A stretch of 64,000 bases of DNA from assembly GCA_025786725.1 (NCBI GenBank), contig JAHLTZ010000023.1, positions 372,001 to 436,000 on the forward strand, read 5' to 3'. Of the stretch, positions 46,955-57,026 are shown one piece after another (positions within the stretch are counted from its first letter, which is position 1; every line of letters starts with the position of its first letter). The stretch is from Syncephalis fuscata (lineage: Eukaryota > Zoopagomycota > Zoopagomycetes > Zoopagales > Piptocephalidaceae). Below the pieces are notes generated by a model, which saw only the letters and a program-made list of their open reading frames with translations, did not search any database and had not been told where the DNA came from. The translations under genes and the position numbers were made by a program.

Positions 46955-48265
46955 TCAGTTATCAATAATGGCAATGTGAGATTGGCTTTCGGTGATGGCA
47001 CCTTCTAGTTCCAAATCAGAATCATTTAACTCATCTAATCGTGGAATTGCAGTGGCAGCTCCTATGCCAAATACAGCACGTTTCATCTGCACAACTTCTT
47101 TAAGCACTTCTACCGGCTCAAAGACACATCGTACAAGTAAGCATTGCTGGGCCTGTTGAACACGTTGCTGCTCAAGCCAATCCTCTGCATGTGCTACGCG
47201 ATCTTCGACAGTCGCTACACGCTCAACAACCTCATGTCGCTGTTGCTCTTCATTGCGTGCTACCATTTTGACCTGTCGTACGGCACGGTCAATTTTGGTT
47301 AGCACCTCATCCTTGACTACACGCATATCTTCTTCGCGTATAACTAATAGACGCAGCTCAGCAATTTGTTCTTCAACGTCGGCCAGCTGTAGACGAATAC
47401 GGTCCGCCTCATGTGGACTCCAGGTTAGTTCACGTCGCAGACGTATTGCACGTCGACGTAATATAGCGGTTACGTGTGTAATAGGCCGAATTAAAGCAAC
47501 AAGCACGTATAGTAGAGCACTGCTAGGTGAAATACGTTGTAATGCCGTCAATTGAAAGCGTAACTGCCGCAATAGCCAGGCCGCAACTAATGGCGCTATA
47601 AATGTCATTGCCAAAGCAATGTATTCCCATTGCTGTAACTGCCCTAGCCGTTTTTTGCCTCGTCGTTTTAACACATGTATTTGCTTTTGTAGTCGAGATG
47701 ATTCGTAAAAGTCCCATGGTATTTGCATAACGTAATAAAGAAACCAGCCAATAGCTACTAAGGTTACAGCATCACCCCAGCCTTGAGCAGTACCAATAAA
47801 TAACGATCCAACTGCTGGCAATACAACCATTAAGACCGGTAGCTGGCCTATACGCCCAATAGTTATACTTGTGTTGGCAGTAATATCCGCTGCTCCTTCA
47901 CTCTGTGGCGAGCCATTATCGCCGTTCGTCGCTGTAAATGTAGATTGTTTCTTGTGCGTCATTTCATCCATCACTGCAGCTAGCATTTCTCGCTCTTCTT
48001 CCGTCCATGGCTCTTCACTCCCATTTGATGATTCACGGCCATCGTGATTATGCTTTGCCGCTCCTCCTCTAGAACGATGACGTCGCTGACGATAACCTTC
48101 AGGTCCAGGTCGGACATTAACAAACATTCCAGTGCTGTGTGCGCCTGGTTCAATAATACGCTGACGTTGTTCAAACTCAGCCGACATATCGGTCAATGAA
48201 TCCGTATCCGCGTCACTGACTTTAGCACTTGGTATATACTGAGAAGGCAGTGATATATCCAAAAA
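46955..48265 (-). CDS. Membrane and coiled-coil fungal protein, paralogue P
   Basis: Function unknown; the family seems fungal but I cannot name it. The large exon 48265-46955 gives at least 435 residues. The disordered N-terminal ~140 residues precede a hydrophobic hairpin, LPVLMVVLPAVGSLFIGTAQ then G-W-G-D and a second helix ending near I-P-W-D-F-Y. Further hydrophobic segments (~205-265) end in R-P-I-T-H. A charged Arg/Glu coiled coil (~275-390) and an acidic tail follow. The exon starts at a 3' splice site (AG before 48265); its first ATG is 48187, so the true start is probably in an upstream exon. One candidate is 48642-48588 (ATG...CCAG|GCAAGT), but its phase does not join directly and needs another exon. 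Head-to-head with its paralogue at 49547. Confidence 0.75.
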   Translation of the reverse strand, partial: FLDISLPSQYIPSAKVSDADTDSLTDMSAEFEQRQRIIEPGAHSTGMFVNVRPGPEGYRQRRHRSRGGAAKHNHDGRESSNGSEEPWTEEEREMLAAVMDEMTHKKQSTFTATNGDNGSPQSEGAADITANTSITIGRIGQLPVLMVVLPAVGSLFIGTAQGWGDAVTLVAIGWFLYYVMQIPWDFYESSRLQKQIHVLKRRGKKRLGQLQQWEYIALAMTFIAPLVAAWLLRQLRFQLTALQRISPSSALLYVLVALIRPITHVTAILRRRAIRLRRELTWSPHEADRIRLQLADVEEQIAELRLLVIREEDMRVVKDEVLTKIDRAVRQVKMVARNEEQQRHEVVERVATVEDRVAHAEDWLEQQRVQQAQQCLLVRCVFEPVEVLKEVVQMKRAVFGIGAATAIPRLDELNDSDLELEGAITESQSHIAIIDN

Positions 48266-48642
48266 CTATCAACAATACAAAAAGTCAGTATTTCGCAATA
48301 TAATTTATTCTATAAAAGAATAGCAATGTGTAATTCACAAGTACACTAATAGCCAAGTAAAGACGACCAACTAGTTGTTTACAAGTCGACAGTAGTAGGC
48401 AACTTTTAACAATTGGCAAACGAATGAAAAGGAGATGGTACACAGCAATAAGTACAATAACGCTGGTGCTATTTATTATTGTCATAATTAATGTATAATG
48501 ACTACAGCTAGCTATTACAATATAATATACCAGTATACTTATACTTTACTATATATTACTGTATTATTATTATTATTCAATACTTGCCTGGTATTCTTTT
48601 ACTTTCTTTTTGCCTTCGTTGTCGTTGTTGTTTATTAGTCAT

Positions 48643-49546
48643 AATAGCAGGGAAAGGTGGACTGTCTTCGTATCAGTTGTATTAAAGCAGAAGAATATGT
48701 AGAAAATAAAACTTTGCCTTAATCTTTTTACCATCATTAATGTACCACAGCTATCACAAGGAACACATGTACTTATTCTACATACAAATTATAAGTGGAA
48801 TAAGCATCATTATTTGCTCTGTGCCTTATTTTCAATACTATTACTTCACATGCTTGCAAAACAGAGCAGCAGAGGCATCTTTTCGGGTCATTCGATCACG
48901 CCCGACAATAACATGTGAAGGAAAATACATTCGTTTTAGTATTCCATAACTTCTTTTTAGTTTTCAACAAAAATAGTCGGTTAAGAGACTACTGGATTGT
49001 CGTAGTAACTTTTCCTTCAAAAATACGAATAAATCTGCATACGTATTTGCTGTATCTTTATGGGTCGTAACTATACTTGTGGTCGTCCAGGATTGTAAAT
49101 TAATTTAATAACTAACGTGGTCTGTGTAGCCATTCATTGTCTTGTGGCTAATTTCTCTATCTGCTCTACGTAAGCAGGTAATTTCTCCATTTATGTTTGA
49201 TCACCTTTAACTGTACCGCTTTCAAGTTTTATTCTTGTTTCTTTTCGTGCTTGTATGTTTAACGTTTATTACACATACCTGCGTAGTTATCACTTCTATG
49301 TCTCAGTGTTGATTGCAAATAGTAGTAAACGTTGTACAGAGCTCACACACCACACACACACACACGCTTTTTATCCAACTGTAGCTAGTCTATACTGCCG
49401 TCATTGGTTGGTCAATAGTAGACTATTTTGCTCTTGTAAACAATAGTATACGGCAATAAATTACGCAAATATTTGTGATAAGTAAACTTATTGTGCTAGT
49501 CAAGAGATTTAACGTGCTTAGTGTTGAAGTCAACAGTTTGTGCGCT
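48643..49546. other. Intergenic region between head-to-head paralogues P and Q
   Basis: A 0.9-kb AT-rich interval. The short ORFs at 48740-48949 and 49255-49446 have no recognisable domain. Confidence 0.45.
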
Positions 49547-50797
49547 ATGCCACAACGCTCTAAAGCTTTTAACGGCAATTCGTCAGCTTCAAATACACCT
49601 TCTATGCCATCGAGAACAATGCCGGTGCGCCGCACCAGCAGCTCACATAGCATTACGGGCGATCCACCAAATACATCCTGGATGGATCGCTTGCGTACGA
49701 CAGCTAACCAAGTAGCTGGAAAGACAGATAGCCATAGGCATGACAACCTTCACTCACATGCCTATCCTTCCTCTTTCAACAATATAAATAATGGTCATGG
49801 ACTGCAGGATGGTTTAGCACCATCTAGTAACGAACAAACTACACTAAAATGGCCTATTGTTATACTAGCACTACCACCTATTGGCGCACTTTTCGTCGGA
49901 ACAGCCCAAGGCTGGAGTGATGGCATTACTCTTGTTTTCATTGGTATTTATCTTTATTATTTGGTAAAAGGTAAATTATACGAACTATTAAATGGCTATA
50001 TACTTTATATTAATTATAATCGATACGTTTAGTACCTTGGGAGTTATATCATGCCACACAGACTGATGCAGCCACGCGCAAGCTAGCGCTTTCAGCTAAT
50101 GCGACACCGCAGCAACGCTTGGCGCTCGCCAGTCTTCGAAAACAAGAATGGCTTTCATTATTTCTTGTATTAGTGGCACCTTTACTGGGTGGCTATGCAC
50201 TTTATCTGGCCAAAAATTATCTAATGATTGCCCAGTATCTAACGCCAAGTAATATCATGCTATACGTTATGGTTGCCTCTATGCGACCTCTTACCCATTA
50301 ATTCATTTATTGCAAGGAAGAGCGGTTGAGCTACAACGCGATCTTGCCTGGCATGATACAGATGCAGCCCAGCTACGACGACGCCTTGACCAATTGGAAT
50401 TATCACTACGTGAATTACGTCTAGCATGTGCAACTGAAGACGATGTCGACGCGTTAAAAGATGAGGTACGCAGTGTATTGGGCCAAGTATCGCGTGGTAC
50501 CCGACAACAGCTACGTAAAGAGCAAAAGGAACGCCTTGCATCGCAACACGTATCGACATGACTGAGGAACGCGTCCGCGAAGTTGAGGAATGGTGTGAGC
50601 GTCAACGAGCACGTCAATCTCATAATACAATTTTACGACTAATGTGGGAACCGATGAGTGTGTTTAAAGAAGCAATTGGCGTTGCTAGGGTGCCATTATT
50701 AGGATTTGGTGGACATCCGACAATGGCAGTGGCGCTACGACAAGCAGGCTATCAAAGGATACAAATACTGCTTTATCAGCCACTAATGAACCGATAA
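49547..50797 (+). CDS. Membrane and coiled-coil fungal protein, paralogue Q, two frame breaks
   Basis: Paralogue of the minus-strand gene at 46955-48265. Exons are 49547-49970 and 50033-50797, with a 62-bp intron, giving 396 residues allowing two missing bases. Shared order: disordered Ser-rich N-terminus (~1-100), hairpin WPIVILALPPIGALFVGTAQ, G-W-S-D, a second helix, V-P-W-E-L-Y at the exon junction, hydrophobic segments ending in M-R-P-L-T-H, then the Arg/Glu coiled coil with V-R-E-V-E-E-W. Breaks: near 50298-50302 directly after the R-P-L-T-H motif (TAA), and near 50553-50560 in the coiled coil, where TGA overlaps an ATG (ATGA). Alignment to paralogue P, which is unbroken, shows that both halves belong to one protein. 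The start is the first ATG of the disordered N-terminus. Confidence 0.78.
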
Positions 50798-50880
50798 TTA
50801 ACCATAACGACAAAAAATTACATAAATTTTAAGTATTACAATAAGAAAACAGTCAACCATGGATTGATCTATTTGATTTG

Positions 50881-51112
50881 ACTCTATTATTATTAGTAGT
50901 AGTATTAATAGTATTAATAGTATTATCTATAAATATGTGTATGTATTGGTGCAATTGGCATGTTGCCCATTTATTTAGTTTGGTCGCATTGCCAATCTAA
51001 GCATCTACTTCACTTTAACACTAACTATTTCTTTTTTATCTCATTAAATAACGATGTTCAAAATACTAAACAAATAACACGAATGTATTAGTATAAAAAT
51101 GTTTTTTATTAA
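50881..51112 (+). repeat. Direct repeat, copy 1
   Basis: Diverged copy of 51961-52188 (offset 1080 bp). Most differences are transitions, for example across TGTATGTATTGGTGCAATTGG versus the second copy. It lies just downstream of paralogue Q. Confidence 0.75.
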
Positions 51113-51960
51113 TACTAAATACGTGGCAGTATGTCATATTTCTAAGTTTCTTTCTTAATTTATTAAAATAAAAAGAATGAGAAATGTATAAATAATAATA
51201 GTAAAGCTATGCTGTATATGACAAAGTGAGCAAAATAAATCAAATTTATAAATAATAAAGCTAGCAACAAATAGGCAACGCAATTGAATAAAACAAAAAT
51301 GAGAAAGCATAAAATAGTATATATTAGAATAATTATACAATAAGAATGATATATAGTAGTGTGGAATGAAATAAAATAATACATATGGATATAGGATATA
51401 TGTGTACTGTATATACACATACTGGATGATAGATCTACAATGATGAATATTTGATAATTGATGTCACTCACCACCCATCACTATGTTCAGTAAAACAAAT
51501 ATTTACTTCAGTTACGCAAATGTTATCAAGTTTGGTCATTTGGCACTCGAATCGCATTAATTATCATAACTGCTTAATACTGATATAAAAACTTTGACAT
51601 ATTCAGATAAATTATTAATATCAAAAATGTAAAGCAATGTCTTACAAGTTTATTAGAATAAAATACTGTTATAATTATTACTGAAAACGCCACTATGCTA
51701 TGCCATGATCATTACATCATTTCCATTATTCCCTTCGTCATATACTAATTTATCTTCTCATGGTCTTGTATTCTTACAAAGGTCCTGGCAATTTACTTAA
51801 TTTAGTATATCTATTAATTACTAATCTAATAATTATCAATTATCAATAACTGGAGCAACACGCATTTCAACTAATAATTAAGCTTTCAATTATATTGATG
51901 CATTCATGCATTTCATCAGTTATTACTATTACTGTCATAAACATTACTACTACAGCACTA

Positions 51961-52188
51961 CCACCATTATCGATGTTAGCACTATTAGTTTTATTAATAG
52001 CATTGTCTATAAACTTGTGTATGTATCGGTGCAACTGGCATCTTGTCCATTCGTTTAGCTCAGTCACATTGCCAATCCAACCACCTATCTTTAATGCCAG
52101 CTATTCTTTTTCTATTTCATCAAATGACGATGTATAAGCTGCCAAGCAATAAAGCAAACGTGTTACTGTAAAGAATGTTATCTATTGA
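51961..52188 (+). repeat. Direct repeat, copy 2
   Basis: Diverged copy of 50881-51112, ending about 80 bp before the start of the GILT-like gene. Confidence 0.75.
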
Positions 52189-52269
52189 ACTACACTCATA
52201 GTACGACAATGACGACATTTAGCGGCTTGATTTGTCAAAATCATTGACATACAAAAATAGGCATATCAC

Positions 52270-53487
52270 ATGACGCACAACACACTGGGTTTTAAATATC
52301 ATTGGTTTGAATGGTATCGTCGCCATTATATTCGTCATTGCCGCATATCTGTACTTTTCTCTGTGTTTATGCTTATTAAATTTTTAGTCATAAGGATGCA
52401 GCTTGGCTATTTTGCTTGCATTGCCGTGCCTATACTTGTAACTGCAGCTCTATTACTATATTCTTGGGATTTACAGTATAATTGCTCACCTCTTACCGCC
52501 CATCCCATAGTCCTGCACAAGTAGCAATGATAGCAATGAGGTACTTGTTCCAGTCGAGTTGTATGTTATGGCTCGCTGTCCCGACGCATTCGCTTGTGAA
52601 GCTATTTTTGATCGTGTTTGTAAGTTATAATATGATATGCAATGATTATGATCTACACGAGTGTAACGTAATACAGAGAAACTAACAACACACGTGTTTT
52701 ACTTGTTTCTTCTCCATATACCCATTCATTTCTCGAATGCGTGCCGTGCCTGCCTAACACACATACAACTACGTCTTGTACGAATTTCCATTTTTATTTA
52801 TTCTTACATCCATAGTCGCCCGTGTTGGCAATATAACAAATGTTCGTTTGACCTATATAGCACAATTAACATCATTAGCATCATCAGCATCATCGTCAGC
52901 AGCAATATCACCATCAGTAGTATCGACATCATCATTAAATGAGTTAGATGAACAGCCAGTTTGCATGCACGGACCATTAGAATGTGCAGCAGCACGGCAA
53001 CAACTTTGTGTTGCGCGCTATTCTGCAGATGGTGTAGGATTGGCTCGACTAGCGACCTGGTATGGATTTGTTCGTTGTCAAAATCAGCATAGGTCCGACA
53101 TTGGCACATCCTCGCTGGCTGAATATTGCGCCGACCAAGTCGGACTTCGCTATGCTGGTGAGCTGCAGACATGCGCCGAAGGTCCTCAAGGACTTGCCCT
53201 TCTCGTTGCAAGTGCTCGCCGTGCCATAGCTAAAAATGTTCAGTAAGTCCGCATAATACAAACTGCAAAGAAACTCATGTCGTTATTTATTTATGCAATT
53301 AAATCGCATGGCAACACGTAGTACAAGCTGTACTGTCGAGTTGAATGACCAGCCACGCTGCGTTCACGACAGTGGTAGCTGGCGCGATTGCCCGGGTGGC
53401 CATACTATCGCAGAGTTCACACGTGATATTTGTCAAGCATATCATGGTGCGGATCGGCCAGTTGCCTGTGTAGACAAAGCTTACTAA
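52270..53487 (+). CDS. GILT-like thiol reductase family protein, two frame breaks
   Basis: Homologue of gamma-interferon-inducible lysosomal thiol reductase (thioredoxin-like fold, endolysosomal or secreted). Exons are 52270-52619, 52816-53242 and 53322-53487, giving 314 residues allowing two missing bases. The N-terminus has hydrophobic segments (~27-42 and 47-67), probably a membrane anchor. The GILT domain starts VPVELYVMARCPDAFACEAI, then NITNVRLTYIAQ and CMHGPLECAAARQQLC (compare the family's C-Q-H-G-x-x-E-C), paired Cys, and C-terminal V-E-L-N and a C-P-G-G segment. The usual active site C-x-x-C is here C-P-D-A, with the next Cys three residues later, so reductase activity is doubtful. 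Breaks lie near 52490-52505 and 52530-52538, both upstream of the conserved domain; the N-terminal model is therefore less certain. The first intron is unusually long (196 bp). Confidence 0.8.
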
Positions 53488-54350
53488 TAATAAATCGGGA
53501 TATTGAATTTATTGGTTACAATGAAAGTGGATGGATTTTAATGAATGGAGACAATTTATAATGTATGTATCTGTGTGGCTGTATAAGTATGCAAGTATGA
53601 ATGTAGATGCAGTATTGGACTGAGGGCAACTGCCAAGCTTCAAATTGCTCGGCCAAAAAAGGCGAGCCGACCTTTGTTCGCCTACAGATAATGGTTATAC
53701 ACACTCACATATTGCTCGGCATTCTCGCCAAGCTTGCTTTTAATTCCGTTTTCGACCAAAACGACGCGCATCTGTTAGTAAAAAGACCGAGAAGCCAATC
53801 GATCGTGTGAATAAGAACCATAGCAGCAATTATGATACGCTGTCGGCAATGCTAATATCCAGTGTATTTATAATATTATGGCAGCAGCAGCGGCAGCAGT
53901 ATCGCATCTACCTTTTCGTTCATACTCTTATTTTCTACAAGCTTGGCATTATAATTGAATTCGGGATTTCAAGATTAACACGCCCCTTTTTACTAGCTAA
54001 AACACTTTATATCCTACTTGATTTGGTCGACCAGATCGCCAATATCCTTCCTCAATCCACCTCTATATCTTGCCAATCTTACTTACTTTATATACTTTGT
54101 TCTATTTCTTGGTTTGCCGATTTTCTTTTTGTTATTTTGGAATTTTCTTGAAACTTTTCTTCTGCTGTGCTTTTCAATAGTTCTCTTTATTTTTTGTGGC
54201 TACGTATTGATTGATTTGAAAGTCGTACACATCTACTCACAAATACACCTCTTACGTACCGACGTTTTATTTGTTTCCGTTTTATTTTGCTTTAATTCGA
54301 GAACAGGTGCGTGGTGGCATTAAATATACACGTCTATCACGGTAGAATCT
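53488..54350. other. Intergenic region
   Basis: An 863-bp interval upstream of the BED-finger gene. It includes a GC-richer patch at 53620-53720 with a short imperfect palindrome (GGCGAG...TTCGCC) but no recognised gene. Confidence 0.4.
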
Positions 54351-56163
54351 ATGGATAGACATGCAACAAACGATTTCGCTTTACCTGTATCACAACGTCG
54401 CGAATCTTGGCCGTCTATCATGCAGTTAGCATCTTCAACAAGTACGTCAAATACAAATTTTCTTGCTATAACTAGTACTACTTTTACTGCTATTACTGCT
54501 GCTACTGCTGCTACTACTGCTACTGCTACTGCTACTACTCCTACTCCTACTTCTGTTGTCTATAATAATAATAATAATAATAATACAATGCCAGTACTAA
54601 CTACTATGACCGATTCTTTTACAGGACCATCATTATCGTCGGTCTCTTGGACTGGACCGACTTTATCAACATCCGACTCCGCTTCTCCACCCATATTTCC
54701 TCCCGTGGCACGGCGCTTGCCACCGCTACCGCTTGGCTTACCCGTTTTACCTGAACAATTACCCATCTCGTTATCATCACCTATAGCCGGGCCATTACCT
54801 AGTCGATTTTCAGCATTATCACCGCCACCGGATCTGCTTTATCACCTACCTCGTTATCGCCCTCAAATTCACATGCATCAGCGACTTCAATTGCTTCTTC
54901 GTCAAGTATTGGAGGCGATTTATTAGCTGCAACAGCCACATCGTCCGTATCAGCACCATCCAATATGTCTGAAGGGACAAGCATAAGCACTAATTTGAAT
55001 GCTACAACAAGTACCGGAAGGCCACGCGGCATGGTTGGTCGGGCTATTAGCAGCGATGTATGGAAGCATTTCGATCGACAAGTTGATGCTCATGGTAAAT
55101 TTGTTGCTGCCCATTGTCGTCACTGTGGCCGCTGCGTGCGTGGAGCAACATCAACACTACGTGGTCATCTACGCTCGCGCGCCTGTACGCAATCCTTAAA
55201 TGACTCATTATCTACGTCAGCCTCCAATCGGGCGATACCTCTTATGCACCTTCAATGACGTCAGCTCATCCAACGTCAATGGGCCGCCGCCATTCACACT
55301 ATGAAGATATGCAGCATTATCGTCGTCAGCGACGTCGGTACACTTACTCAGACGAAGAGAGCAAGCCAGAAGTCTATGGGCCCAATTATCATGATAACAA
55401 CTGGGACACGACGACAACAGCTGCCTCTACCGAACAACGATCTTATGTACAGTCGCCATTAAAACGAGATGAACTTGAGCTATACCCGGAAAATAAAGTA
55501 GCAGTCACAGCTGCTGGACTATCCTATTTTCCTTCACCTATGCTATTTTCGCCTGTATCCAGCTTTGGACATGGACCGATGAAAAAAACCATTGAGCACT
55601 TTTCCAGATCGGAAACATCACGACCAATTGATGTATTTAGCAATGGGTATGCTCGTCGATTCCATCCTATTCGTGAATCATCCAGTGAAATGACTCTGTG
55701 TGCTAATGATGCAGTAGCACATCCTATGTCGGCCTCGTCGTCAACGTCGCTAGTGCTGTCGTCACCGCCATCTTATGCGACAAGGCCTCCTGCCGGTATT
55801 GACAATTTGCTGGCCAACCTGTCCGAAGAACCTGCAGGTTTTGGGATTAAAAGATTTTCGCCTAATAATGCATCACCGTTACACGACTATCGGTCCGAAC
55901 ATCAACACTCGCCATCCGATAATGTTGTCAGCCACGACCATTTGGCGGACGACCTTACCAATATGGACGAAAACACTGGGACCTCAGTATTGGTTGAGTC
56001 CACGTCAACTGAACGTATGCTTATTCGATGGATTATTGCTGGTCAAGTTCCATACAACATTGTAGAGAACGAAGACTTTCGCAAATTCTGCCATGCACTT
56101 GATCCTACATTCCGAATACCATCAACACAGAAGCTAACCGACATGGTTCTGCGTAACATTTAG
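54351..56163 (+). CDS. BED-finger protein derived from a hAT transposase, two frame breaks
   Basis: Predicted DNA-binding protein of 604 residues if two missing bases are allowed. The N-terminal ~190 residues are low-complexity (Thr/Ala runs, poly-Asn at 54561-54584, Pro-rich). A BED zinc finger at ~235-280 has SSDVWKHF then A-H-C-x-x-C and L-R-G-H-L-x(4)-C. A disordered region follows. The last 50 residues (LIRWIIAGQVPYNIVENEDF, then P-T-F-R-I-P-S and T-D-M) match the segment that precedes the RNase H-like catalytic domain of hAT transposases and ZBED proteins. The protein then stops, so no DDE domain exists: a domesticated or truncated transposase, probably a regulator. Breaks are near 54825-54835 and 55245-55257 (the latter an ATGA stop-start overlap). 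Confidence 0.75.
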
Positions 56164-57026
56164 GCATTTACCTTTGCACCTGCACTTTTAGTTTCAAAAT
56201 CATCTTTGTAAACGGCAATCTGATATGCACCAAAGCATATCTATTATCGCTTTTTGGATAATTTTTCAATGCATTTTACTAATGATGTACGTAAATTTAT
56301 TATCAGCTCAGTATATAACTCAAATATTGCTAAATTATCATTATTATGGGCCATCTGTACCATGGTCAATGCAGCACAGCTTTATTTTGCTTACTATTAA
56401 TATTCAATCAACACATATACATTCAGGTACATATACATAATTGAATAATATATAGATACTTTTCAAAGCATTATTCTGTACTTTTTATTATTTGTTATGC
56501 ACTAAAATATACTTTACAATATATTAGATATTCCTTTGAATGATAGACTACTATTTTAAAATGCCCTTTAAGGAAGTAGAGTAGTGTAATTTATATTTTA
56601 TAGAAATACTTAGTGAGTAATAAATAAAACATTTAAAAATAAAAACAATAAATACATCATCACTTTACTATTGTCTAAATAAAAATAGATTGATTATTGA
56701 ATAATTACAGATTAACTATTGTGGTTATTTTCGTTAAAATACTTGTAATAATTTAAATTACTACTTGTCATTTGTTCTCACTTTTCTATTACAATTTCCT
56801 TTACTTTCTTATTAATCAAATCAATAGTTATCTTTTAATACTGTTATCACTCCCACTTTAATTACTACCATCTCACTTATACTTAATTGTATCACTTAAG
56901 TGCTAGCGATTGATTATTAGATATTAACAAACCAGCTAGTATTTAATAAAATTAATTATTGAGCGATCCAAGCTATTTAGTATGATTTATTTGGATTAGA
57001 TAGCAATAAGACGCCAGTCTTTACAA
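56164..57026. other. Intergenic region between convergent genes
   Basis: An 863-bp AT-rich interval holding the 3' flanks of the BED-finger gene (plus) and the exchanger gene (minus). No gene or notable repeat was seen. Confidence 0.5.

Larger units (their letters stand above)
50798..52269. other. Intergenic region with a direct duplication
   Basis: A 1.5-kb AT-rich interval contains the two copies of a ~225-bp repeat (50881-51112 and 51961-52188). No gene is recognised; ORFs on both strands are low-complexity. Confidence 0.5.

Noticed and set aside
48588-48642. Candidate first exon of paralogue P (ATG to CCAG|GCAAGT)
   Set aside because: Its phase (1) does not join the main exon (phase 0) and I could not place a middle exon; noted only in the gene entry.
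54040-54055. ATATCCTTCC motif resembling a U12 donor upstream of the BED gene
   Set aside because: No branch-site and AC/AG partner with supporting coding exons was found.
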